Assembly: GCA_036346205.1 (NCBI GenBank)
Contig: JARFJB010001910.1
Location: forward strand, 4,893,501 to 4,957,500
Direction of reading: 5' to 3'
Length of the DNA: 64,000 nucleotides
From: Vesta saturnalis
Lineage: Eukaryota; Arthropoda; Insecta; Coleoptera; Lampyridae
Shown here: piece after piece, positions 21,376-33,139 of the stretch
How positions within the stretch are numbered: the stretch's first letter is position 1
Layout: each line of letters opens with the position of its first letter
The notes under the pieces: model-generated
The model's input: the letters and a program-made list of their open reading frames with translations, nothing else
Told to the model about the DNA's origin: nothing
Databases searched by the model: none
Translations under genes and position numbers: made by a program

Positions 21376-24060
21376 AGGATACTTGCAATATCCCCATACA
21401 ACCTTCACTCTAACATTCGATATAAAAGAGGCGTGTGCCTATATCAAGGTCAGCATTGCTTGCAAGAGGATTTCTTCCTTGGAAAATAAAAATTTCAACG
21501 TGATTTGGTTTAAACATTCTGGTCCTAAATTTGTGAAATTTGACTGTTGCATTTATAGGTCTCCTAATAACAGTAACTTTGAAGACTTCTACGATTACCT
21601 TAGTTTGAAAGTTGATTATCTTCTGTCTCAGTTTCCATCTTGCGATATCTCAATTGTACAAGATTTCAATGTTCATAACTCTAATTGGCTTCAATTTTCA
21701 ACTACTACTACTACAGCTGGTTATAATGCAGAAACATTTGCTATTGCTTGTGATCTCACACAAATGATTTCTGAAATCACAAGAATCCCTGATAATCCTA
21801 GCCATACTCCACATCTTCTAGATCTCGTTCTTACATCAAACCCACTTGTTTATAAAACTTCCGTTCTTTCCCCTCTAGGTCTACCTGACCATTGTCTAAT
21901 AGAAATAATTTCTACTGTCCCTAATTCCGCTGTTCTTCGCAACACTAATAGAATCTTGTGGTGTTTTAAGTCAGCTAGATGGAGTGGTTTACGAGACTTC
22001 TTTGCAACCTTTCCATGGCGTGAATATTGTTTTAAGTCGTCCTCTTCTTCGGACATTGCTCTTTCAGTATCTGAAGTCATCCTCATGGGCATGGAGTTAT
22101 ACATTCCCAAAAAACAGAATCGTATAGGTCATTTACGTTCCCAACCCTGGTTCAATAAGGCTTGTGCTGATGCAATACCTTTGGAAAATAAATCTTATAT
22201 TAAATGGAAATTTAATAAAGCGGTCGAGAGTCATGTAGAATACGTTGGTGTTAGAAATATCTGCAAAAGTGGTATCACTAAAGCTAAAAAAATATTTAAA
22301 CAACGAAAATGCAATGAACTAGCTACATCTCCTTTGGGCAGCTGCAAATTTTAGTCTTTAGCCAAAGCCATTAGTATAAACATTGGTACATCTTCATCCC
22401 CCTACCCCTGACATATTTTGACGGATCTGTAGTTGCTGATTCTGTAGACAAAGCCAACGTTTTTGTGGATTTATTTGCATCAAACTCGTGTCTCAATGAT
22501 TCTGGAAATGATGTGTCCCTGGTCAACTCTTCTCCCATATGCTATGAAACCGATTCATTTTCATCAGTAGGCTTGATCTCAATAAGGCGACTAGCCCAGA
22601 CGGTATCCCAGCTAATGTCTTAAAGAAATGTTACCCCGAACTAGTACCAGTCCTATCTAAGCTCTATTCGATCTTTATGTCTTCTGGGGAATTTCCTTCA
22701 TCATGTAAGTTAGCAAAAGGCGATCCCTCGAACTACCGACCAATTGCCATCACTTCTTTGAAACTAACAAACTCCTTAATAACCACCAATATGGGGTTAG
22801 GCAGAGTCGTTTAACAGGTCATCTTCTTTCATATGTGATCCAAGTTTGAAATAATGCATTAGAACAATCCGGATGAAACTGTTGTAGTTACTTTGAATAT
22901 GTTAAAGGCATTTAACCAAGTTTGGCATAAGTGTTTACTGCTAAACTCACCTTGTTTGGGTTAAATGATACGCTCATCAACTGGGTTTCTAGTTTCCTTG
23001 ATAAAAGACGAATATGTGTCGTAGTTGATGGCTGTTTTTAAAAAAAAGTTAGCATTAACGCGGGCGTGTCACAGGGATCAGTTATAGCGCCTACACTTTT
23101 CCTGCTATACATAATTGACCTTATTTCTTCAACAACTAATCCGATCCATTGCTTTGCTGACGACAAAACTCTTGATTGTAGTTCATCTCACTCTACTGAT
23201 AATGGTAATCTACCTTTTATGTCTCAAGACTTTAAAGCTGAAATGGTAAATTCAATCAACAAAGACATGCAATGTATTCTCGAATGGGGAAGCTAACAAA
23301 ACTCAGTGTTGCCGTGTGTCCGCCAAAAAGATCGACCATATCCTATTGTAGGTATGAATGGCTCAGATCTTAAGTTTTCAGACACTATTACTCTGTTGGG
23401 AATAACTGTATCTTCAAATCTATCATGGGTTGACCATCTTCTGTAAGCTACCAAAACAGCTGCTCGTAATATAGGCTTTTTGTACGGATCTAAGCAGTAC
23501 TTACCTTCCGACAACACTTTCTCCTTCATACGGTCCAAATTGGACTTCATCTAGAAATGATTCTCACCTCTGGGTTGGTGCTTCCCAATACGCTCTCGAT
23601 ATCGTTGATCGTATTCAAGAGAGAGCGATTATGCTTATAAATTACCCGTTCTTAACCTCTGACATACAGTCCCTTGAGCGTAGAAGAATCGTTTCAGTTC
23701 TTTCTTTGTGTTATCAGTATTACAATGGCTATTGCGCTACCGAATTACATTCTTTGATACCATCTCGGGCTACCTTTGCTAGGAATACTCGGTTCGCTCA
23801 TTCACATCATCAGTATGCAGTACAAATCTCCACTTGTCGTACCAAACGGGCGCAATCCACATTCTTCTACCCGTCTTCTAAACTTTGGAATGATCTCCTT
23901 AATTCCTGTCCTCTCACTTATGATAGAAACAAATTTAAGATAGCTGTTCATAGGCATCTCTTGGCAATTCAATGGCCCTGTATCCACCCTCCTAGTGTTC
24001 CTGAATGCTTTAGCACGATAGGCCAAATTTAGCCTGTTCAGGTTCACAATTATTACAAAA
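21376..24060 (+). pseudogene. CR1/jockey-group LINE ORF2 (endonuclease and RT), 5'-cut and decayed
   Basis: The plus-strand frame to 22354 covers most of the endonuclease: CIYRSPNNSN, IVQDFNVHNSNWL (GDFN family motif with Gly to Gln), HTPHLLDLVLTSNP and SPLGLPDHCLIEI (the SDH motif as PDH). It then enters the linker common to this LINE group (SARWSGLRDFFATFPW, PWFNKACADAI). After stops, RT pieces appear: ATSPDGIPANVLKKCYPEL, QYGVRQSR, MLKAFNQVWHKCLL, VSQGSVIAPTLFLLYI (23066 onward) and CFADDKTLD (the YADD box as FADD). The C-terminal region (IPSRATFARNTRFAHSHHQY, FFYPSSKLWNDLLNS) ends at about 24032. A fragment of the same family lies at 47190-47490. Confidence 0.8.
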
Positions 24061-24639
24061 AAAAACTCAATTATTAGTTATTTGACTAATTTTCACATTT
24101 AGCAATTTACTTCGAATGTACCATTTGAATCTCATTTCAAATGTAATGTCAAGTTTCCATAATTTTAATTAGTTTTGTTTGCTAGCCGAAATGAGGCACC
24201 ATAATTTTATGTTGTATACGATAACTCCAAAACGAAAACACGTATATATTTAAAATTTTGTATTTAAGCTTGTTTTAATTTCTCTTGGAGATGATTAGAT
24301 TTTGGGAGAAATTCCGCGGGTGGGGGGTGTATTAGGAGCTGTTTTTTAATTTTTATCAAATACTTTTCTGAAGCAGCTGTATATTTCAAGATACAAAAAT
24401 ACCAATATATAGACCTTAATCATATAGATTAATTATGTTGTATTTATTTTGGGTACAACGCGTAATTTGCGACAAAAATATTCCTAAGATAGAATTTAAG
24501 TGTTAAATTGTTCCAATATCTGAATGATTAATTTTATAAGAAAATATGTAAACATATTTTTCAAGAAAATTTAATTTTACGTAACTTTTCGTTATCGAAA
24601 TAAGTGTAAACATTAAATAATATGATTGAAAATACTTAA

Positions 24640-27103
24640 CCCTTTCCAGCTTAGTGGTATAAAGGCGATACCACATTTTGCACGTTTAATTTTAGTCTGC
24701 TTTGTGGTATTTCGTGCGTACCAATGTAGCAGCGTATTCCGCAGTTATGGTGACATCTGTTGAATATACGATAAAGTAAATTTCTTTTAAAATTTTCCTG
24801 TAACATTTTATCAACTGTGCTGCTTAGAGGTTATGCCTGCATGCGGTGTTTGTTTATACAAATTTGTGAATTATTAAACTGATTTTTACTGATATGGCAG
24901 GTAAGTTCAATCATTACAAAGCATACTATTTATTGAATTAAAATTGTATTGAGTTTTTAATCTTGTACTTGAATAATATCGTTACATATTTGTGGTATTT
25001 CGGAAGTACCACAAAGCATCAAGACTATAAAAATAATTGTTGTCTAGAAAACTCGTAAATTTCTATTTTGGTAACTATTATTTCGACGGAAACTAAAATT
25101 TATTTGCTGCTAACATTTCAAATTTGACTCAATATTTTAATTATTTTATAACTTTAGGAAAAAGTAAATGGACTTACGAAGAATGGGAAAATATGAATAA
25201 AGAGTTTGAAATGTTATTGGCAGACATTCCATCAGATGGAGAATATGTTGATAATTACGGTGACGATGATTTGGAAGAATTAGTAAATACAGGTAGTATT
25301 GAAACTGATGAAATGTCTGGCGATGTAGTAGTTAGTAACTCTGCGTTGGATGAAGATGATGAAGATTATGACGAGGACGATAATTACCCTTATCAACCTT
25401 GCAGTCTATCGAACACTTTGTTTGGGAAAAAGGTCTTCAAGCTTTCAATAATGATAATAATATGAATGTAGCTCCTTTTGCGGAACACGTTGGGCCAAAT
25501 AACATTCCAGAAGACTTAGAAACTCCTGTAGATATTTTCAAATGTCTAGTATCTGACCAAGTTATTGAACACATTTCGTTTCAAACCAATCTCTACGCCA
25601 CCCAAAAACAGAAAAGTTTTGCTCTTACCACGCCAAAAGAAATTCTGGCTATCAATATTTTAATGGGAGTCAAACGTCTTCCTAGCTACCGCGACTATTA
25701 GTTTTCCTCGCCTGAACTGCGAGGTTCATACATTCGTCCCTAATGCCTCGAACTAGATTTGATTGGCTTCTAGGAAATTTTCACCTAAACGATAACAGCG
25801 TTCAGCCAACACGTAACGAAACTTCATTTGATAAACTTTACAAGCTTCGCCCTTTTCTAAATATGTTGTCAGAAATTTTTCTTCCCACTATAATGTTTAC
25901 GAAACAATATCCATTGATGGGTCCATGATCAGGTTTAAAGGTAGATCATCAGTACGACAATATATGCCAAACGAGCCAATAAAGTGGGGATACAAAGTAT
26001 GGGTAAGAGCGGATAAGTTTGGCTATATTGACCAATTTCAAATATATACTGGAAAAGCCAACAATACAGTCGAAAGGAATTAGGTCCAAGAATCGTTAAA
26101 AACCTTACACGTGACTTAGTTGGTAAAGGTTACTTTGTATATTTTGATAACTTTTTTACGTCATTTCCTTTATTGAGAAGACTACAGCGCGACAAAATTT
26201 ATGCAACTGGAACAATCAGAAAATCTAGAAGAATCATTCCAAAAAATTTCAAACCTAACAAGCAGCTCAAGCGAGGTGAATATGATTGGATGACAACGCA
26301 TGACGGTATATCATGCGCTAAATGGATGGACAAAAGAATTGTCTATTTCGCTAGTAATTTTGAAAATCCCTCTCAAGTTGAGTATATAACAAGAAGAAAT
26401 AAACGTAGTGAAAATGAAAACGTACAATGTCCCAAAATGCTAAGGAATTATAATAAGTATATGGGATATGTAGACCAGGCTGATATGCTAAAAAGTGCTA
26501 TGAAATTGACAGAAAGAGTCAAAATGGTGGCCACGCATTTTTTTGGCACTTCATTCACATCAGCATTGTAAATGCTTCTATAATCTATAATCAAAGAAAT
26601 GTAGATAGTAAAATGGACTTGAAAAGCTTTCGGATTGCTGTTGTAACTGGTCTTGTTGGGGCAAGAATGGAAACTCCAGGAAGAAGCAAACATACTCCAC
26701 TTCAGGTTCTCAACAAATACAAACCAAGAATAGCATTGGAAAAACATTCGACCAAGCTCTCCACATGCCCCTGTATGGCACTTTATAAAGATGTCATTTT
26801 GTAGCACTTGTAGCGAAAAAGTAAATGGTACTGCAGTATCTGCAAAGTGGCTTTATGTTTGTCCGACAAAAAGATTATTTTGTAAGCTTCCATAAAAATA
26901 CATAAAATTACATTTTATAAAATTTGTTTCAAATATACAATACACTTAGTTGCTTTGTGGTATACGTAGAATACCACGTTTTATTTTGTTTATAATAATA
27001 AAAAAAATGTTAAACTTTTTTATTGCCTTTCTTTATCACCAATAATAACGTTGCTGTGGAAAAATAATAAAAAACGTTTTTTTAATATGCTGGCTGGAAC
27101 AGG
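24640..27103 (+). mobile_element. piggyBac-superfamily DNA transposon
   Basis: TTAA at 24636-24639 and 27104-27107. Termini are CCCTTTCCAGC on the left and CCTGTTCCAGC on the right (minus strand). Subterminal imperfect palindromes GTGGTAT..ATACCAC occur at 24654-24674, 24704-24724, 24992-25012 and 26957-26977. It encodes a spliced but broken piggyBac transposase and sits inside R1 copy B. Confidence 0.9.
24894..26893 (+). pseudogene. piggyBac transposase, two-exon model, frameshifted
   Basis: ATGGCAG at 24894-24900 is followed by a GTAAGT donor. The acceptor TTTAG ends at 25157, and splicing gives Met-Ala-Gly-Lys-Ser-Lys-Trp-Thr-Tyr-Glu-Glu in frame. An acidic N-terminus follows (DEDDEDYDEDD), as is common in this family, then AFNNDNNMNVAPFAEHVGP and MPRTRFDWLLGNFHLNDN. 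Catalytic landmarks are SIDGSMIRFKGRSS near 25912 (DES motif as DGS), YFVYFDNFFTSFPLL near 26137-26175, and MGYVDQADML near 26461-26490. The Cys-rich C-terminal finger survives only in pieces (CSICKVALCLSDKK, about 26833-26875). At least five breaks (near 25430, 25700, 25928, 26080 and 26570) inactivate it. Confidence 0.85.
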
Positions 27104-28222
27104 TTAAAGAAGCGGGTGGCTATGGAATTTTTTAAATTAGCATCAGATGTTTATTGACCTTTATCTGACATGAAGTTTTAAAAGTAAATCTGCGTATTTT
27201 CGTTATGAAGGTATTCAAAAAGAGGTTGTTTAGTTATCCTAAAAGAATATTATTTCATGTATTTCAATTTCCACTTTGTAGGTTGGAAGGAGCTCGTGTT
27301 CCACACCAGCTAATTTTAAACAATCTATATTTGCTGTTTTATACTTATATTTCACGTTATGTGTAATTAATTATATTACTCTGTTTCGATTTCGGTTCGA
27401 TGAGTGTCCGTCACGAAAATCATTGCCACTGATGTAAAAGTTCAAAATAGCACACTTTCAAAAATATGGATACTACTATATGAACAAATGTTTGGCTTTG
27501 TTTGAGGTTCATCCTCAATGTCAAAATGGTCACACGGGGTGCATATACGTATACGCAGACGCACAAGGGATAGCCAAACAATTTGCAAATGTTCGGCTAC
27601 GATCGGTCTAGTTACTCGCTCCAGGCGCGTAAACTGGAGACATAGTTGGATCTTACACGTCTGCAATTTTCATTAGGTGTTTAGCATGTAACAAAAGTGA
27701 TATAAGACAATGGAGAATATAGTGCCAGAGGGTTATGAATATAATTATATAAACCAAAGCAGTCTTAGAACAAAACTACAATCTAAAGAAGAAGTAGAGG
27801 TTAGTATAATATTTTATTTACGGAAATTAGTGATAACGGTAAACAGATATGGGGCGATTGACGAGGCGTTTTGTTTATACACATGGCAGCCAATTTAAAT
27901 CGTGAGGGTCGGCACAGAGAAATATTTGATAAGTTTAAATTTTAATTAACCTCGTCTTGTAGGTTTTTTGATATTTTCATTTTGGTTAATTCTTCTAACT
28001 GAATCTAAAAATAAAACGCATTTAAAAGGCGCCTCTGGAACAAAGATTTTGATTGAACAAGAAAAGAATAATGAAAAGGCAAAAAGATGGAAGTTCACTC
28101 TGTGGCCGTAGGTTCGAATCTCACTTGTGATAAACTTTTTTTGTAATTATTGTCTTCATAAAGTATTTTAAAATTTATTGACAATTTTAGATTGATTTTT
28201 TTTAACATTGAAAATATTTTTA

Positions 28223-28907
28223 CAGCGTGTAACAAAAATAAGGAAACGGCGAAATATCTCAGGTACCTCTTACCTGAATTTAATGAAATTTTGTACAGTT
28301 CAGTATGAAATTATAGCGAATCCAATAGCGAGTTTTGCATTGCTGCCAAATTTACCGTGTTTCTGATATAAAAGGAAAATTAATTATTTTTAATGGAACA
28401 CGCTGTATTTTATTAGATACATTTTTAGACTCTACGCAAGATTCTAGACATATTTTTGTGTATCATGTCCCATACCTAAATTCAACTGTTTTCGAGTTAC
28501 AAACAATTGAAACTCATCATTTTACCATCTTTATCCCATTATAGTGACAAAACGGTTAAAGATAGGAAGAAATAAATTTCACATTCCTAACCTAACTTTT
28601 CAATAGCTACCTGATGTTGGTGGTATCCATATGGTAAGATGGGTACCACATTTTGTACTTCAATTGGTACCACCATTATAATCATTAGATAGCTTTCGAA
28701 AAGTTACAATAGGAAAGTGAAATTCATTTTTTCCTATCTTTAACCGTTTTGTCACTGTAATGGGATAAAGTTGGTAAAATTTGGCAGCAATACGGAAGTC
28801 GCTATTGGATCCGCTATAATTTCATACTTAGGGGTACAAAATTTTATTTAATTCAGGTAAGAGGTATGTGAGATATTCTACCGTTTCCTTATTTTTGTTA
28901 CAAACTG
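28223..28907. mobile_element. Tc1/mariner-type foldback element in the MULE intron
   Basis: TA on both sides (28221-28222, 28908-28909). The arms are inverted copies beginning CAGCGTGTAACAAAAATAAG and CAGTTTGTAACAAAAATAAG, then GAAACGG, ATCTCA, TACCTCTTACCTGAATT, TATGAAATTATAGCG, ATTGCTGCCAAAT, and nearer the centre GTGACAAAACGGTTAAAGAT and GAATTTCAC. The left arm has about 170 bp extra. No ORF, so it is non-autonomous. Confidence 0.85.
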
Positions 28908-30248
28908 TATTATCGCACATGTGGTGTTCTAAGGTGTGGTGTGGTGTTTTTTACTTTCAACTTTGCGGATCCATGTTTTTTTTAAATATTTAGTTGGAAG
29001 CGAAAAGAGACAATGTTTTTTTTAATGTTCATCACTACTTACAAAAAATACAGTGGCAAATTTGATGCTTTCCTTAAATTGATATTGAAGTTTTTTTTAC
29101 AGAAATGGGTTCACGATTTAGAAGAAAAAACTAAGGTTACTTATAGAATAACCAAAACATTCCCAGTAGGTTCTGTAAGGCCAGTCAATATCTTTAAAAG
29201 AATCTATCACTGCTATTTTAACACTAGAACGGAAGAGACGCAATTATCCCGAAGTCGAAATACGAACTGTCGACACCAATTGTATGTTAAAATTGAACGG
29301 AGGCTTGTCAAATCAAAGTCGCCAGACCATAATAATCTTGTTGGTAACTGGCCCTGCGTAATAAAATTCAAGAATAATCATAACCATACCATTCTGTCAG
29401 CGGCTGCACTTCGCTATAGACCAATAGGAGACACAGCCAAAAAAAGGATTTTTGAATTATTCCAACATGGTCATAATGCTTCTAGTGCCTATCACACGTA
29501 CTGTGTCGAAATGATGGTACAATATGGTGATGAGTATGACAATTATGTTCAAGATAGACGCTTTTTTCCAACCAAGAATGACGTACAAAACCTGTGGAAA
29601 GTTAACTTTAAAACATCATACGGAGAAAGATCAGGAAAAAATATGTTGATTTATCTAGAAAAATATTTAGCCGAACAAGAAAAAAATCAGCGGTTACTAT
29701 ATAAAATTTCGTCCGTAAAAGAAAATTATTCAGTTGCAATATGTACACCTATCATGCAACGCGTAGCGCGATTATTACCTCAAGCAAATGAAATTTTTTT
29801 CGTGGATTCTTCAGGCAACTGCGACATAGAGAACCATAAAGTATACTTTTTTGTAGCACAGTCTCCTGCTGGCGGACTGCCTATTGGGTGCATTTTGACA
29901 AATAGTCACAAATTAGAAGTGTTTTCGGATGCTGTTCAATCGTTGTATGAAATTCTTCCTGTGAAAATTACACCTTCAGTAATTGTCACTGATGACGATC
30001 TCGGTGAAAGAAAAGCACTTCAAACGGTTTGGCCTAATGCAAATATGTTATTATGTACTTTTCATGTTTTGAAATCCTGTTGGAAATGGATTACAATGGT
30101 CAAAAATGGAATTTTGAAAGAACATGCTCAACTTCATTATAGATTATTCAGAGACATTTTAATGTCAAGAAACATTGAAGATACTGAAACAGCTATAATG
30201 ACATTTTACGAAAAATGTTTGTATGAGAATTTTGCTCATTATGTAGAG

Positions 30249-32552
30249 CAGTGCTGTCCAATACGAGGCCCGCGGGTCGCATGCGGAGCGCGACGTTACT
30301 GTTACTGTTTGCGGTTTCTCAATGTATAAGTTACCTTCAAATACGAAATATGCACAATTGTTACATTAATCATAAAATACAAATAAAATAACGTGTGACG
30401 CCACTGGCGACGGATACAAGGTCGTAGCGAAGTTACTGGAAATCGGACCGATCTTACTCGGTCACTCTTGAATATTCGGGAAGCTACGCGCTATATATAA
30501 AGAGGTTGAGTCAAGCGGGACGGTCAGAGTTAGTTAATAATTGTTCTACTGTGTAGTACGCACCAATTCTAAAGCCTTTTTAAGTGAAATACTCGGTGAA
30601 ATATGTCTTCGCAGAAAAGAAAAATAACGAACGAACATCGAGTTTATAATGACCGTTGGGAATCAGACTATTTAATCACAAACAACAATAATAAATTTCA
30701 GTGCATTATTTGTATGCAAGTACTATCGGTTCCTAAAGACTATAATATGAAAAGACATTACACTATGTTACACGAGAAAACATTTCATCAATATACAGGG
30801 GAGTCAAGAAAGGGTATCATTACGGATTATAAGAAAAAACTCAAACAACAAACAACATTTTTTAAAAAATCTGACACTGATAACAAGCGCAGTATTGCCG
30901 CTTCTTACGAAGTAGCGTTGGAAATTGTCAGAGCGAAGAAACCTTTTAGTGACGGAGTGCTAATTAAAAATTGTGCAATCAAAATGGCAAAACAATTCAA
31001 TGAAACAAAAATTGCCGAAAAATTCGAAACAGTCTCAGTGTCGCATCAAACAATTGCAAGACGGGTGGACCATATCAAACAATATGTATACAAAAAACTA
31101 CATAACATGGTTGAAGGATGTAAATATTTTTCGCTGTGCCTGGATGAAAGCACTAATCTGTCCGACATTAGCCAGCTTGTAATTTTTATCCGAACTATTC
31201 AAAACGACTTCAGTGTAGCAGAGGAGTTGCTTGATCTTATTCCTCTCCATGGTACAACCAAGGGTACAGATATTTTTGAAGCTGTAAATAAGGTGGTATC
31301 AGACTACGGGGGATTCGATAAATGTTCCTGTATTGTTACTGATGGAGCCAGAGCTATGATAGTAACTGAAATTGGATTTGCAGGACTCTTGAAACAATAT
31401 AACATCAACTGTCCTGTGATACACTGTATTATTCACCAAGTGGCCCTATGTGGAAAATCCTTACGTCAAATGAATGTCATGAAAGTGGTTGTTAAAATAA
31501 CTAATATTATTAGACGGGGAAATCGTGCTTTGACCCACAGAAAGTTTCGTGATTTTTTAGCCGAAGTAGATGCTACATATGGGGACTTGTTACTTCACAC
31601 CGATATTCGTTGGTTAAGCGCCGGAAATTGTTTGCAACGATTCTTCGCTCTACGCAAGGAGATTCCTATTTTCCTTAAAGATGAAGTCAAGTCCAACACT
31701 ACGGAACTGGAAAATCAAATGGTAGATGCACAATTTTTAGCAGACCTTCATTTTGAACAGACCTGACATCTCACCTTAACGAATTGAATTTGAAGCTACA
31801 AGGAAAACAGCAGAATATTGCCAACTTATTTGGACATATAAATGGATTTAAGAATAAGATTAAGCTTTTCAAGTCTTCATTAGAAAAAAAAGATTTTTCA
31901 TTTTTTCCAAGTTGTAAAGAGCATTCTGAAGAAATAAAGGATTTTGAGAAAGTTTTAAATTTACCTCACATAAAATACATTGACACAGTTGCAGAAGAAT
32001 TTGATAAACGATTTAGCGATTTTAAACAAATAGAAAAAGAGATTTTAGTTTTCACCCAGCCCCTTACAATTTCAGTTGAGAATGTAAGCAGAGCAGAACT
32101 TCAACTGGAATTGTGTGACTTGCAATCAGATCCTTTTTACCAAGGAAGAACTGAAACTGGATTGGACTTTTTCAAGTTGCTGCCAGAAGAACGATATCCC
32201 AACTTGCGAAACTTAGGACTTAGACTGGGCTCAATGCTGGGAAGCACGTATCTTTGCGAAAACAGCTTTTCCAATATGAAATTTATAAAGTCAAAGTATA
32301 GATGTTCCCTCTCTGATAAGTCACTTACTCAGTTAATATTGATGCATTAGTTAGTGAAAATCAACATCCTTTGTCAGTTTTTTTTTTTGTAATAAGTAGA
32401 TATTTTTTTAAATAAATTAAAATAATAATACAAACGTGTTTTTTCTTTATATACCATACCTATTAAAACTAACTGATAAAGTTGCATACGAAGTATTTTG
32501 TAATGCGGCCCTCCAAAACGCATTTTTTTAAAGCGGCCCTTGGACAGCCCTG
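30249..32552 (+). mobile_element. hAT element 1, inserted in the MULE transposase
   Basis: An exact 8-bp target duplication, ATGTAGAG, lies at 30241-30248 and 32553-32560. Ends are CAGTGCTGTCCAATACGAGG and CAGGGCTGTCCAAGGGCCGC (minus strand). It encodes a nearly complete hAT transposase. Confidence 0.95.
30603..32350 (+). pseudogene. hAT transposase (ZBED5/SCAND3-like group), one frameshift
   Basis: Starts MSSQKRKITNEHRVYND. A BED-like zinc finger follows (CIICMQVLSVPKDYNMKRHY, TMLHEKTFHQY). The RNase H-like core shows FSLCLDESTNLSDISQLVIF (first acidic site), CSCIVTDGARAM (second) and CPVIHCIIHQVALCGKS. The C-terminal part (31784-32350) has FKNKIKLFKSSLEK and the hAT dimerisation region (LGLRLGSMLGSTYLCENSFS, SKYRCSLSDKSL). 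The two halves are out of frame because about 17 bp near 31742-31758 duplicate CAGACCT; removing them would restore LADLTSHLNELN. About 580 codons is normal for this group. The group includes proteins domesticated in vertebrates, but this copy sits inside hAT ends and is an ordinary transposon gene. Confidence 0.9.
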
Positions 32553-33139
32553 ATGTAGAGCATATGCTTGATCGGATTGAGATTTGGTGTTTACTGTATA
32601 GAAATGATCTCATGGTACGAGGATCTGATACAAACAATTATTCAGAGGTTATATTTCGTCTCTTAAAAGATATACCATTGGAACTAACAAAGGCTTTTAA
32701 TTTAACGCAACTTACAGATTTTATAATCGCTAGTTTTGAGCTTTACTTTACACAGCGTATTATGGACCTTATATTTAACAGAGTTTCGAACGCTGTTGCA
32801 AAAAAGTATTTTCCAGACGAAAAGGACAATAAAGTTTATAATATAATCAGTCTTGGAAACCTGGATTTTAGAGTGAACAGTTCGAGAAATCCAGAAATTT
32901 TGTACGACGTCTGTTTTCAAATGTTCATGCCCAATTGGCTATAATGGCCACTATTCCAAGCACCAAGGGGCTGTTGCAAAAAAATATAATATATTTACAG
33001 TAACTAACACCTTATCACTTTCCTCCATACATATCCTTTATGAAATTGCTTTGGGAAAAATTGCAAATTCATCTACTTTTAATACACTAGAAATCAATGA
33101 CGTTACAGCAAAGAATTCAAACCAGGACATGTCTTCTTG

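Larger units (their letters stand above)
24185..27330 (+). repeat. Dispersed repeat R1, copy B, split by piggyBac
   Basis: Left part 24185-24639: TAACTCCAAAACGAAAACA, TTCTCTTGGAGATGATTAGA, ATAGACCTTAATCATATAGA. Right part 27104-27330: AGAAGCGGGTGGCTATGGAA, TTTGTAGGTTGGAAGG. Removing the piggyBac element and one TTAA restores colinearity with copy A (11345-11370). Confidence 0.75.

Noticed and set aside
25124..26804. A domesticated piggyBac gene
   Set aside because: It has intact TTAA-flanked ends, several frameshifts and a changed DES motif; this is a dead transposon.
28040..28145. tRNA gene
   Set aside because: Only a B-box-like string is present; no acceptor stem, A box or cloverleaf fits.
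30603..32350. hAT transposase as a domesticated host gene (ZBED5/SCAND3-like)
   Set aside because: It lies within hAT TIRs and an exact 8-bp duplication and has a frameshift, so it is an ordinary transposon copy.
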